Shown in pieces: positions 13,976 through 21,810 of a stretch of DNA of 23,199 nucleotides; the stretch's first letter is position 1; each line of letters begins with the position of its first letter. Source of the stretch: Euryarchaeota archaeon UBA86 (GTDB lineage: Archaea; Thermoplasmatota; Poseidoniia; Poseidoniales; Thalassarchaeaceae). A program made the translations under genes and the position numbers. Where the stretch lies: NCBI GenBank assembly GCA_002503055.1, contig DAQX01000001.1:1-23199 (forward strand), written 5' to 3'. The notes under the pieces are model-generated. The model had not been told where the DNA came from. It searched no databases and saw only the letters and a program-made list of their open reading frames with translations.

Positions 13976-16900
13976 TCAGAAGACTAAGTCGTCATCATCA
14001 AGATTAGAGAGCATGCTTGTCTTCTCTGCGTAACGCATCTTCGCCTCTTCTCTGCGTCCTCTCATGACTACGACTACGACGCCTAGCAATGCTATTGTCG
14101 CGCCAACAATCAATGTCGGTACAGTAAACTGTGCGATGATTTCGATACCAACATCGAGTGCACCTAAGTTGGAACCCATCTTGCCGGATACTTTCTGCAT
14201 GTTGTTATCCTCATTGGATTCTACAATCACATTATCGGGATCTACTACAACAACAACATCATGTCTTCCGGCTTCGACTCTGTACAACATAGCAATCTGT
14301 GGTGCTTCAGTAGGGTCTTCTACAGGCATTATCGCCTCAACTATCTGCCTGTAAACGACATTGTCCTCGTCACATCCGTTCTTCTTGATGTCGGATTCAG
14401 TCTGATCGACGCACAGAATAATGTTGACATCGGTAGCATGTGCATTGCCTTCGTTGACTACCATCACATTCACAGATAGCATCTCGCCGACATCGCCTGT
14501 CTTGACACTTGCTTCAACATCCAGAATCTTGAGATCTGGTGCCCTCAGGCGCAACTCAACAATTTGCTCGTTGGTATCGCAGTTAGGCCGGTAGTTGTCA
14601 GGTAGGCCGTCCTTGTTAGCATCCAAAGTGCATGAGTCGTCCCAAATTTCGGTCTCATCGTGATCTCCTCCTGCCTCAGATGAACCATGCTCTGATAGAA
14701 CCTTGATTCCAATCTCACGGTTGGATAGGGCCGCTGCAGGGTCAATCTGGATAATGGCAACTAACTGCAAGGTGGTGTATGCTTCCATAACTGGCAGAGT
14801 GATCGCATTCGTACTTGCCGACTTGAAACACTTGTCTGTAGGCTCTGGATCGCCCAGAGTAAGTGTATCCTCAGGGGTTTGGCCTACACATGGAATCTCA
14901 ATCGGATACTCACTATCGAAGTCCTTGAGGAGTGCGTATGTCACAACCCAGTTGGACAGTAATGGGGCCATGGATGGCATGGTTTGCCAAATCATGGTGT
15001 TCGAAGCACCTGTTTGCTGGGTGTAGTTGTGAATAGTGGGCTGATCAGGGACATTTCCATAATTGGTTACATTCATGATGAAACGCACAGTCCTTCCGGG
15101 GGCTGTTGTCTTGATCTTACTCTCTACCAATGGATCAATTTCGATTCTCATATCGTGGAACTCAATTATCTCAACTTGCAACTCAATCTGATCTCTAACC
15201 TTGGTGCCATCATAGGATTCCTCACTCAGTACATTGAGTACAACTGTGTACTGGCCTGCCAAAGTCATCTCGGGAACGGTAATCAGGATAGGTGTGGTCT
15301 GAGACTCACCGCGATCAAGTTCTTGGAACAATACTCTGGGTATATTGATGTCCCAGACATGTGATTGACCTTGAGAGTCAGTAATCGACTCGACTGTTAC
15401 ATCATATCTGTCCGCTCCGTTACCAGTGTTCTCAATCGTAGTATCGAGTTGGTAGGTCTGTCCAGGATAGAGTGAAAGGATGGTTTCCGGAACTTCTGCT
15501 TCGAGCTTGTACTCCTGAATGACATTCGTCAGCAATACTACAGAATCCCTGACTCGAGGTGCACCCTCTAGGTGTGCTTTCATCGTAATCGCATCACCTA
15601 AACCGGCTGTTGCATTATACGGAGAACACATTATTGCAGTAACGGTGAATGGCGTATCTATAATCGACCAATAACGAGGTGCATTGTCTGGAATCGCATT
15701 CCCTCCGGGTGCATCAGAGAAGTCGAGATCTACGGTCCAGTGGTCGTATCTCCAAGTCTCCTCGGAAATTTCCGGGGGCCTCTCTTCGGGTCCTCCCGGA
15801 GTAGTGAAAATCAGGTATCCAGGAGTGAAGTGTTTTGTCACCTCGATATCAAACTCTGAACAATCTCCAGGCAATACATATTGAGTGGTATCACCCATTT
15901 GGAACACGATGTTTCCAGTGCTCTTGATTGAGACATTTATCCATAACTCCAGAACATCGAATGTACCTTGATCTATCGAGAGAACTGGTTCACCTGTTGA
16001 CCATCCCTTGAGATAAATCACGAAAGTGCCCGGCTCTTGTGAGGTCGGTACACTAACCTGTAGGTTCCTAGTCACGGATTGCTGGGGGTCAAGCGATAGC
16101 GAGGTTGGGAATGTGAGACCCCAACCGAATGGTAGAGCCCATTCGACTTGCCCCTCCAATGTAGACGGGTCATAGAAAGCGAAGGTATCGTACACATTCC
16201 CTGTATTCGTCACTGTAATCGAGAAGAATGCTGATTCTCCCTGTTCAACATCAACTTGGTAGTGACTGGTGTCCAGGTCTATTCCATGTACTACATCCAT
16301 CAAAGTGAGTGTAATTCTCTCATCTCTGATTGCGGGATCTTTGTACGAAATTGCGGTAACTGAGATTGATGCCAATTCGTCTGCGTGCGCTTGGTAGATA
16401 GAAGGGGCGCGAACGCGCATGTACATCGGAATAACATCGCCACCTCTCAAGAACACGGGAGTAGAGTCAAAGATAGGTGTGTGATTAGTGGTGAAGAATA
16501 GGGTCGCAGTCCAATTGTTCGGGACGCCTTCCATCGACACTGTGAAAGTATCTGCAACGAGTTCTGCTGGACCGGGGGTCGGGTTTGAAATCGTCATGTT
16601 GTACAGAGTCTGCTCTCCTGGTTCGATGGTGTGATAGTAGGTCTCGGTCTCTGTCAAAGCAACCTCTACGAGACCAGTTAGAATGTGGACATAACATAAT
16701 GTGTAGGTACCTCCGTTACTAACCTCGTTGCACTTGTTGGTATCTGACCACGCAACATGAGCACCGCTACCTAAGTCATTAGCAAAGGCAGGCGGCTGAC
16801 CGAGATCTGGGACTGCCGGGGAATTGGGGCCTAGTTTGTCTGATTGCCATTCAGTGACAGGAATAATCTCCCATGGATCTAGAATTCCTGCAGCTAGTGA

Positions 16901-19090
16901 ATTGAGAGGGAATCCATTCGGATAGTCATCGTTAGTGTGATTCAATCGTGTGTAGACTATTGTCTCGCCCTGTGTAGCATTGGAGTTGTCTAACCAAGTT
17001 AGGTGAACATTATCGAACGAATCTGTCAGAATCGCAGGCATGTGCGAATTTGCTCCGAATGGACGATCTGTTGGTATTCCTTGTATTCCTTCAACATCCG
17101 ATATAGCAGAGTCAACAATTTGCTTGATTCCGTAGGTTGGTAGACCGTCAGGTGCACCATTCCATTCTCCAGCTCCTCTGAGTCTGAGTCGTGTGTAGTA
17201 TATCTCGTAGTTGACATCGATGTCAAAGCCGTAAGCTCGTCCATCCATCCAAGCCAAGTGGGTGTTGCCTGAATTGTCAACGGCGATTGAAGGGTGTAGG
17301 CTGTATGCATCATTTAGAGTGATTCTAGTGTCATTTACAACGACTAGGTTTCCGTAGCCAAGGCCGTCAATTGAGGGGCCGAGATCCTCGATGTATCTGT
17401 CGGCTGTGGTGTCCACAAAGGTGCCTGAGTCGCCCTTCTGCCATGTTGGAGGTGGATTTTCGAGAAGGGATAGCGGATCCAAGATTGTCATGTAAATCTC
17501 ACGAGAGTTGTTGGTTGAGAGATAGACCATAGCCTCGACCATGAGTTGTAGTTCGGCCGAGTTTGCACTGGTGGTAGGGAAACTGTACATCTGTCCCTCG
17601 GCATCAGTGAGCCGGAGGTTTGAACCGGGACATGATCGAGTGTTCATGCTAACAAATCCGTTTGGACACTGGGCTAGATCCATCATGTGTGAGCCGACAT
17701 TGGTTGAACCTGTACCGAATCCTGCTGCTAGAAGAGGAACTGGAATAATTCCTGCCTCGACACAAGCGTCGTGAGCCTCATTGATGCTCTGTGTATCATC
17801 AGACTGCTGTGATGGGTCTCCTCCATAGGGGCCCTCGTCAGAAATTGGGATGATTATCTTGGTCGCATTAGGATTCCAGCGGTGGTCGAGCTGGGTTGGA
17901 GGATTGCCTGGGACATTTCCGCCCGCATCTCTCCAAGACAGGCAGGCCCATGTTGATCCAGGGCCCCAGAACTCACTGTAGTATCCACCATCCTGGGGTA
18001 GATTGACGGCTCCGTTGTTGTATACAACCTCGGTGAGTTCCCTGATTCCACCTGAGTCATCTCCTGGTATAATTCCAAGAGGAGAGGTTCTAGGTCCTTG
18101 GCTGCCAGAGCCACCGGTCTGGTAAGCAGCAGCACAGTTGCCGCTAGTAGCAGCGGAAGGCCAGTTGCCGCTGAGAGCATATAGCGTCTCGTAGACTGTC
18201 ATGTTGGCTCTCAGAAGCATTGGCTTGAGGCCTTCGAAGTACCCTCCACTGGCGAAGTACCCTCCGTAGAATACTACGCACATGTCGGCCCATTCTGTGT
18301 TCATCGAACCTGAAGTGTCAATGGGAGCGACCATTTCCACCTTGCCACCACGGGTATCGTCCCAGACGATCTGAACGAAGTCGTCTAGGTCAACTGCAAC
18401 ATCTGGGTGGCCCTTGTGCCCAATGATTGGTGTCAGCAAGGTCTCTCCGACGGCTACGATTGCTTCTCTAGAGACCAAGTCTGGCTCAATCATAGAGTAG
18501 TAAATTTGGGGTTGTTGGTAGAACTTGTCTAACTCCTCGAAGGAATCTTCCCAAACAATGTGGGCGTTGCCTTCCGAGTCGGTGTCGATTGCTGGCCAAT
18601 CTCGATTCTGAGTGTGAACTGAAACCTCGAAGTCGTTCACGAGAGATATAACATCGTCAATAGCCGAGTCACCATTTTGGTCATCCTGTGAGGGGTCAAT
18701 CATTGTGTACAGGATTGTCCATTGAGAGGCCTTGTCAGTCCAAGTGATGTGGACATTATCATCGTCGTCAACAGCGATATCGGGATGCCATGCTCTATGT
18801 GCTCCTGGGTTGGATATCTGGGTCTCAGCAATCAGGATATCACCTCGAGGGTCATGCATCTGATACCACAGGTGTTGGGTATTCCTGCTCCAAACGAAGT
18901 GTACATTGCCCATCGAGTCCGCATCAGTGGCTACCATTCTGTCATTGGCAGAACCGCCGTTGACTATCTGTATTGCATCTGTCAATACTACCTCACTGGC
19001 CTCGGCTTCGGGGATATCTATCGCCGCGAAGGTACTCATCAGCATTAGAAGAACCATTGACACGCTGTTTCTCATCTTTCCAGTTTCCAT
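13976..19090 (-). CDS. Giant secreted, membrane-anchored surface protein: beta-propeller with inserted VWA domain, CARDB repeats
   Basis: A 1704-residue protein with a signal peptide (hydrophobic about 9-24, then EAEAS) and a C-terminal membrane helix (LIVGATIALLGVVVVVM) followed by a 28-residue cytoplasmic tail ending DDDDLVF. Sialidase-like propeller blades of the form D.xxxD.xGNxHxxW.D occur at about 50-68, 102-119, 165-182, 228-245, 598-616, 684-701 and 769-782. Between blades four and five sits a von Willebrand A-like insertion (about 250-530). Its metal site is DTSGS (258-262), with D418 in IIIPISDEG as the likely later ligand. From about 805 a chain of Ig/NEW3-type domains follows (TVTNTGNVYDTFAFY, TIENTGNGADRYDV), then a calcium-type loop DANKDGLPDN, then a CARDB domain (VVNEGNAHATDVNI... 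ESNEDNN). Many N-x-S/T sites suggest glycosylation. The start was chosen by GGAGGG six bases upstream. Probable role: adhesion or binding of large substrates at the cell surface. Confidence 0.88.
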   Translation of the reverse strand: METGKMRNSVSMVLLMLMSTFAAIDIPEAEASEVVLTDAIQIVNGGSANDRMVATDADSMGNVHFVWSRNTQHLWYQMHDPRGDILIAETQISNPGAHRAWHPDIAVDDDDNVHITWTDKASQWTILYTMIDPSQDDQNGDSAIDDVISLVNDFEVSVHTQNRDWPAIDTDSEGNAHIVWEDSFEELDKFYQQPQIYYSMIEPDLVSREAIVAVGETLLTPIIGHKGHPDVAVDLDDFVQIVWDDTRGGKVEMVAPIDTSGSMNTEWADMCVVFYGGYFASGGYFEGLKPMLLRANMTVYETLYALSGNWPSAATSGNCAAAYQTGGSGSQGPRTSPLGIIPGDDSGGIRELTEVVYNNGAVNLPQDGGYYSEFWGPGSTWACLSWRDAGGNVPGNPPTQLDHRWNPNATKIIIPISDEGPYGGDPSQQSDDTQSINEAHDACVEAGIIPVPLLAAGFGTGSTNVGSHMMDLAQCPNGFVSMNTRSCPGSNLRLTDAEGQMYSFPTTSANSAELQLMVEAMVYLSTNNSREIYMTILDPLSLLENPPPTWQKGDSGTFVDTTADRYIEDLGPSIDGLGYGNLVVVNDTRITLNDAYSLHPSIAVDNSGNTHLAWMDGRAYGFDIDVNYEIYYTRLRLRGAGEWNGAPDGLPTYGIKQIVDSAISDVEGIQGIPTDRPFGANSHMPAILTDSFDNVHLTWLDNSNATQGETIVYTRLNHTNDDYPNGFPLNSLAAGILDPWEIIPVTEWQSDKLGPNSPAVPDLGQPPAFANDLGSGAHVAWSDTNKCNEVSNGGTYTLCYVHILTGLVEVALTETETYYHTIEPGEQTLYNMTISNPTPGPAELVADTFTVSMEGVPNNWTATLFFTTNHTPIFDSTPVFLRGGDVIPMYMRVRAPSIYQAHADELASISVTAISYKDPAIRDERITLTLMDVVHGIDLDTSHYQVDVEQGESAFFSITVTNTGNVYDTFAFYDPSTLEGQVEWALPFGWGLTFPTSLSLDPQQSVTRNLQVSVPTSQEPGTFVIYLKGWSTGEPVLSIDQGTFDVLELWINVSIKSTGNIVFQMGDTTQYVLPGDCSEFDIEVTKHFTPGYLIFTTPGGPEERPPEISEETWRYDHWTVDLDFSDAPGGNAIPDNAPRYWSIIDTPFTVTAIMCSPYNATAGLGDAITMKAHLEGAPRVRDSVVLLTNVIQEYKLEAEVPETILSLYPGQTYQLDTTIENTGNGADRYDVTVESITDSQGQSHVWDINIPRVLFQELDRGESQTTPILITVPEMTLAGQYTVVLNVLSEESYDGTKVRDQIELQVEIIEFHDMRIEIDPLVESKIKTTAPGRTVRFIMNVTNYGNVPDQPTIHNYTQQTGASNTMIWQTMPSMAPLLSNWVVTYALLKDFDSEYPIEIPCVGQTPEDTLTLGDPEPTDKCFKSASTNAITLPVMEAYTTLQLVAIIQIDPAAALSNREIGIKVLSEHGSSEAGGDHDETEIWDDSCTLDANKDGLPDNYRPNCDTNEQIVELRLRAPDLKILDVEASVKTGDVGEMLSVNVMVVNEGNAHATDVNIILCVDQTESDIKKNGCDEDNVVYRQIVEAIMPVEDPTEAPQIAMLYRVEAGRHDVVVVVDPDNVIVESNEDNNMQKVSGKMGSNLGALDVGIEIIAQFTVPTLIVGATIALLGVVVVVMRGRREEAKMRYAEKTSMLSNLDDDDLVF

Positions 19091-19096
19091 TTCTAA

Positions 19097-19102
19097 CCCT
19101 CC
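19097..19102 (-). promoter_or_regulatory. Shine-Dalgarno site of the surface-protein gene
   Basis: On the minus strand GGAGGG lies six bases before ATG 19090. It selects this start over the ATG at 19138, whose extra 16 residues would precede the signal peptide. Confidence 0.7.
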
Positions 19103-19139
19103 AGCACTACTGCTGTAACGAGTTTGTTCGTGGTTCAAC

Positions 19140-19148
19140 TATACTTAA
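19140..19148 (-). promoter_or_regulatory. Probable TATA box of the surface-protein gene
   Basis: On the minus strand TTAAGTATA lies about 54 bases before ATG 19090. A start 25 bases downstream would give a leader of roughly 27 bases. This separates the surface protein from the upstream minus-strand cluster. Confidence 0.5.
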
Positions 19149-19194
19149 CCTCGACCCTTAACGGTCATTCGCGCGTATGAGGGAGTAGTAGGTT

Positions 19195-19830
19195 TTAGGC
19201 CCAGTCCGCGGGGTCGAAGTCACGGCCAAAACCACCTGTTTCATCGGTGTCTATGGTTGATGCTTCCTCTTGGATTTCTGGACGGTTTTCGCTTTGGCCC
19301 TGGGCCTTCTTCGAAATCCAATCATCCACTGGTCCCGGCTTTCCGATTCCTGGCCCATAGCAGAATTTGATCTTGTGAATTAGTGCCAACTTAGTGAGCC
19401 ATAGATGGCGCATGGTGTGCATAAATTCGTTTTGGGTTAGGCCATCGAACCAAATTGGCCGGGAGAGGTTGAATGCCTGCAGAGGGCCGGGGGTGTCGTT
19501 AGTCTTCTTACCTACATGAAGCACCCAATCTAAATCCGCCTGGGTCAGGTGAATTCTTGTCTCGTGAAGCCATCCCTCCCACTCGTCTGAAGCGTTTTGT
19601 GAATGGTCTATCATCTGATTTTGTTGTCCCTCGTCTACTCGGGTGACGGTGTAAATCAGAACTAGGTTTCTGTTCTTTGGAATGACTACATTGAACACAT
19701 GTCCTTGCTTAGTTGGTGGGTACTTCACATGCAAGTGTAGCAGGGCTTGGTTATCCGAAACTTCTCTTGCTTCCAAGCGCTCGCTGTTGAGCCATTCTCT
19801 GATTGTGTCGGCGGCCTCGCGCGAGTTCAT
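19195..19830 (-). CDS. DUF2299-like archaeal protein
   Basis: A 211-residue soluble protein. The first 165 residues recall the archaeal DUF2299 family as I know it: an N-terminal helix ending REWLNSE, paired strands (ALLHLHVKYPP, VFNVVIPKNRNLVLIYTVTRV), a helix and strand around DLDWVLHVGKK, then PIWFDGLTQNEFMHTMRHLWLTKLALIHKI. This resembles the fold of type III secretion chaperone-like or YbjN-like proteins. No catalytic residues stand out. The last 45 residues are low-complexity and acidic, ending FDPADWA. It starts 21 bases after the acyltransferase stop on the same strand, so it is the last gene of that cluster. Function unknown; the family assignment is moderate. Confidence 0.7.
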   Translation of the reverse strand: MNSREAADTIREWLNSERLEAREVSDNQALLHLHVKYPPTKQGHVFNVVIPKNRNLVLIYTVTRVDEGQQNQMIDHSQNASDEWEGWLHETRIHLTQADLDWVLHVGKKTNDTPGPLQAFNLSRPIWFDGLTQNEFMHTMRHLWLTKLALIHKIKFCYGPGIGKPGPVDDWISKKAQGQSENRPEIQEEASTIDTDETGGFGRDFDPADWA

Positions 19831-19851
19831 ACGGATTACGAGTAGACCGAC

Positions 19852-21387
19852 CTATTTGAGAACGACGAGTTCAGAATCTATCTGGGTGATTAGTTGCTCT
19901 AGTCTACTACCTTGGTCTGAGTTGGCCAGATTTTTTCTCCTCTTAGCATCGCCATAATCGACCAATAAGTCATAGCCTTTCAAGAAAATCAAATTGGATA
20001 AATGAAAGATATCTGCTAGACTCGGATGTATGATAGGAAGAGAGAGCATAACCAAAATCAGCAACACTGGATCAAGGCCTATGATGAAGAAGCCTGCAAT
20101 GAAAGAGATAAGTGGCCACATTATGAGTGGCGAGAGTATTGCTCCAATCATGTGATGAGTTGTTCTAGCATCAATCCCCTCATCGGTGTGATTACCAGCG
20201 TACCATCCTACTAACGCCTGCAATCCAGTCGTTGGAATTGAGATTGGCGAAGCCAGTACCATCATTAGAATGCCAAGAAGAGCGGAAGCAACTCGGTTTT
20301 CTTGTCTTATTTTGCCCTCGGGGTTTAGGCTACGCGCATCTAGATCATTTGAGTGTAGGATTTGTGCAGCTTCACTTGCGCTATCCAATACTGAATCGGA
20401 GACTGTGGAGTTCCCGACTTCACGAGCGGCGATGACTTCTTCTTTGTAGGAGTTCAAACTCTTTCCATCTTGAATTGCTTGACGGTGTCCTAGGATGTGC
20501 CGGGCCCTGTAAGTTTCCCAATCCGGCGCGTCAGGAGTGATCGGTGCGAGTTTTTCGTACAGCTCCTCCTTGAGGGGGATTACACTCTCTGCTGGGGGCT
20601 CTATCCATTCACCCTCGGCTATTCTCCGGTGAGTCTCCTCATCTCCAACAAGAGGGATGGGGAGAGGCTCTCCGTACTCGACATAGATATCCGTTCTGAA
20701 CCAATGATGACATCTGTAGTGAAGTCCGACCGGCTGAATCATTGGGTTGTCTAAGCCCCGATGGTGTGCTATGCTGGCTGCATTCAAGGTGAATCTCAGA
20801 GGGCCTGTTCGCAGGGCGTGTAGATGTGAGTCCTGATGCGACTTTCCTTCTGGCATAACAATGGCTGCGTGGCCTGATGCGATGCAGTTGGCCATTGTCA
20901 GCATGCTTCTTTGATTAATTGTCGTAGCTAATTCCTTGTCTGCAAAACCGCCTTCAATCTCTGCCTTCCTAATTACCGGTTGAGAGCCCATTCTACGAGT
21001 TAGCCAGCCAATCACTGGCATGGTCATGATATCGTGACGGCCTATGGAAATGATTCGGCGAGATTGGGCTTTCATTATCGCCAGCGGGTCAACTAAACCA
21101 TTGATGTGAATTGAAGCATAGACTAATCCTCCCTTGTGTTTAGGCTCGTGGTCAATCTCAACTCTTCGGAAGAGATATGGCCAGGCCAAATAGACTGAGC
21201 CCGAGAGCAGCTCCCAGAACAGCCGGTTTCCTGGATGCCTACCACTGTGATCCCAAGGAACTTGCATGAGTTTTCGAGCGTTTATTCTTGTAGCGCTGCT
21301 CGACAGAACCGGCAGAACATCTGGGGCTTCGTCGGCTTCGCTCACATTGCTTGGGGAGGGGTTCAGGTTGAGAACACACCGGGTCAT
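19852..21387 (-). CDS. PlsC-type phospholipid/glycerolipid acyltransferase with C-terminal membrane helices
   Basis: A 511-residue member of the LPLAT superfamily, which transfers acyl groups to glycerol phosphate or lysophospholipids. The catalytic motif is HINGLVD (H94, D100), five residues between His and Asp instead of the usual four, as in the branch with HxNxxxD (yeast Sct1/Gpt2 and bacterial relatives). Motif II is QPVIRK (R140) and motif III VMPEGKSH (E180, G181). A helix at about 60-74 may lie on the membrane. A long helical linker runs 270-365, and the C-terminal half carries hydrophobic segments at about 367-397 and 413-460. The start overlaps the HIT gene by four bases (ATGA); M41 is a less likely alternative. 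An ester-lipid acyltransferase is noteworthy in an archaeon, whose known lipids are ethers. Confidence 0.88.
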   Translation of the reverse strand: MTRCVLNLNPSPSNVSEADEAPDVLPVLSSSATRINARKLMQVPWDHSGRHPGNRLFWELLSGSVYLAWPYLFRRVEIDHEPKHKGGLVYASIHINGLVDPLAIMKAQSRRIISIGRHDIMTMPVIGWLTRRMGSQPVIRKAEIEGGFADKELATTINQRSMLTMANCIASGHAAIVMPEGKSHQDSHLHALRTGPLRFTLNAASIAHHRGLDNPMIQPVGLHYRCHHWFRTDIYVEYGEPLPIPLVGDEETHRRIAEGEWIEPPAESVIPLKEELYEKLAPITPDAPDWETYRARHILGHRQAIQDGKSLNSYKEEVIAAREVGNSTVSDSVLDSASEAAQILHSNDLDARSLNPEGKIRQENRVASALLGILMMVLASPISIPTTGLQALVGWYAGNHTDEGIDARTTHHMIGAILSPLIMWPLISFIAGFFIIGLDPVLLILVMLSLPIIHPSLADIFHLSNLIFLKGYDLLVDYGDAKRRKNLANSDQGSRLEQLITQIDSELVVLK

Positions 21388-21809
21388 TCCAGCAGGTTGC
21401 GAATGCTCTCAGCGAGGTTTGCGCCCTCTTCCGGATCTAGTTGAGTGGTGATGAATGGCCATGCCAAACCACTACCATCTTCATGCTTCGGGATGATATG
21501 AAAATGAACATGGAATACAGATTGGAAGGCGGCCTCACCGTTGTTCTGCAAGACATTGAAGTCGGAGGCCCCTGTAACCTCCAGAATTGCTCTGGAAATC
21601 CTTGGAAGTACATTTCCAATCGCCGCCGCAGAATCATCACTCAGTTGATCTAGAGTGACGGCCTGTTCTTTTGGTACAACGAGTGTGTGTCCGGTGCTAC
21701 AGGGATTGATGTCTAGAAAGGCAAAGACATTTTCGTCTTCATACACTTTGTGACAAGGTAGTTGACCATCAATAATGAGCGAAAAAATGCTAGATTCGTC
21801 TTGTGACAT
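21384..21809 (-). CDS. HIT-family (histidine triad) nucleotide hydrolase
   Basis: A 141-residue cytosolic nucleotide-binding protein of the HIT/HinT branch, which hydrolyses AMP-conjugates such as aminoacyl-adenylates or adenosine phosphoramidates. The triad HVHFHIIP has H100, H102 and H104. The upstream strand block IFSLIIDGQLPCHKVYEDENVFAFLDINP and GHTLVVPKEQ are standard. The start at 21809 follows GGAGGA by five bases and lies one base after the flavoprotein stop. An in-frame ATG at 21830 would overlap that gene and lacks a ribosome site. Its end overlaps the acyltransferase start, so the three genes are tightly coupled. Why a HIT protein accompanies them is not clear. Confidence 0.93.
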   Translation of the reverse strand: MSQDESSIFSLIIDGQLPCHKVYEDENVFAFLDINPCSTGHTLVVPKEQAVTLDQLSDDSAAAIGNVLPRISRAILEVTGASDFNVLQNNGEAAFQSVFHVHFHIIPKHEDGSGLAWPFITTQLDPEEGANLAESIRNLLE

Positions 21810-21810
21810 C

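Noticed and set aside
19852..20500. Second, separate membrane-protein gene for the C-terminal half of the acyltransferase
   Set aside because: The frame is continuous with the acyltransferase domain, has no internal ribosome site, and related acyltransferases carry C-terminal membrane helices.
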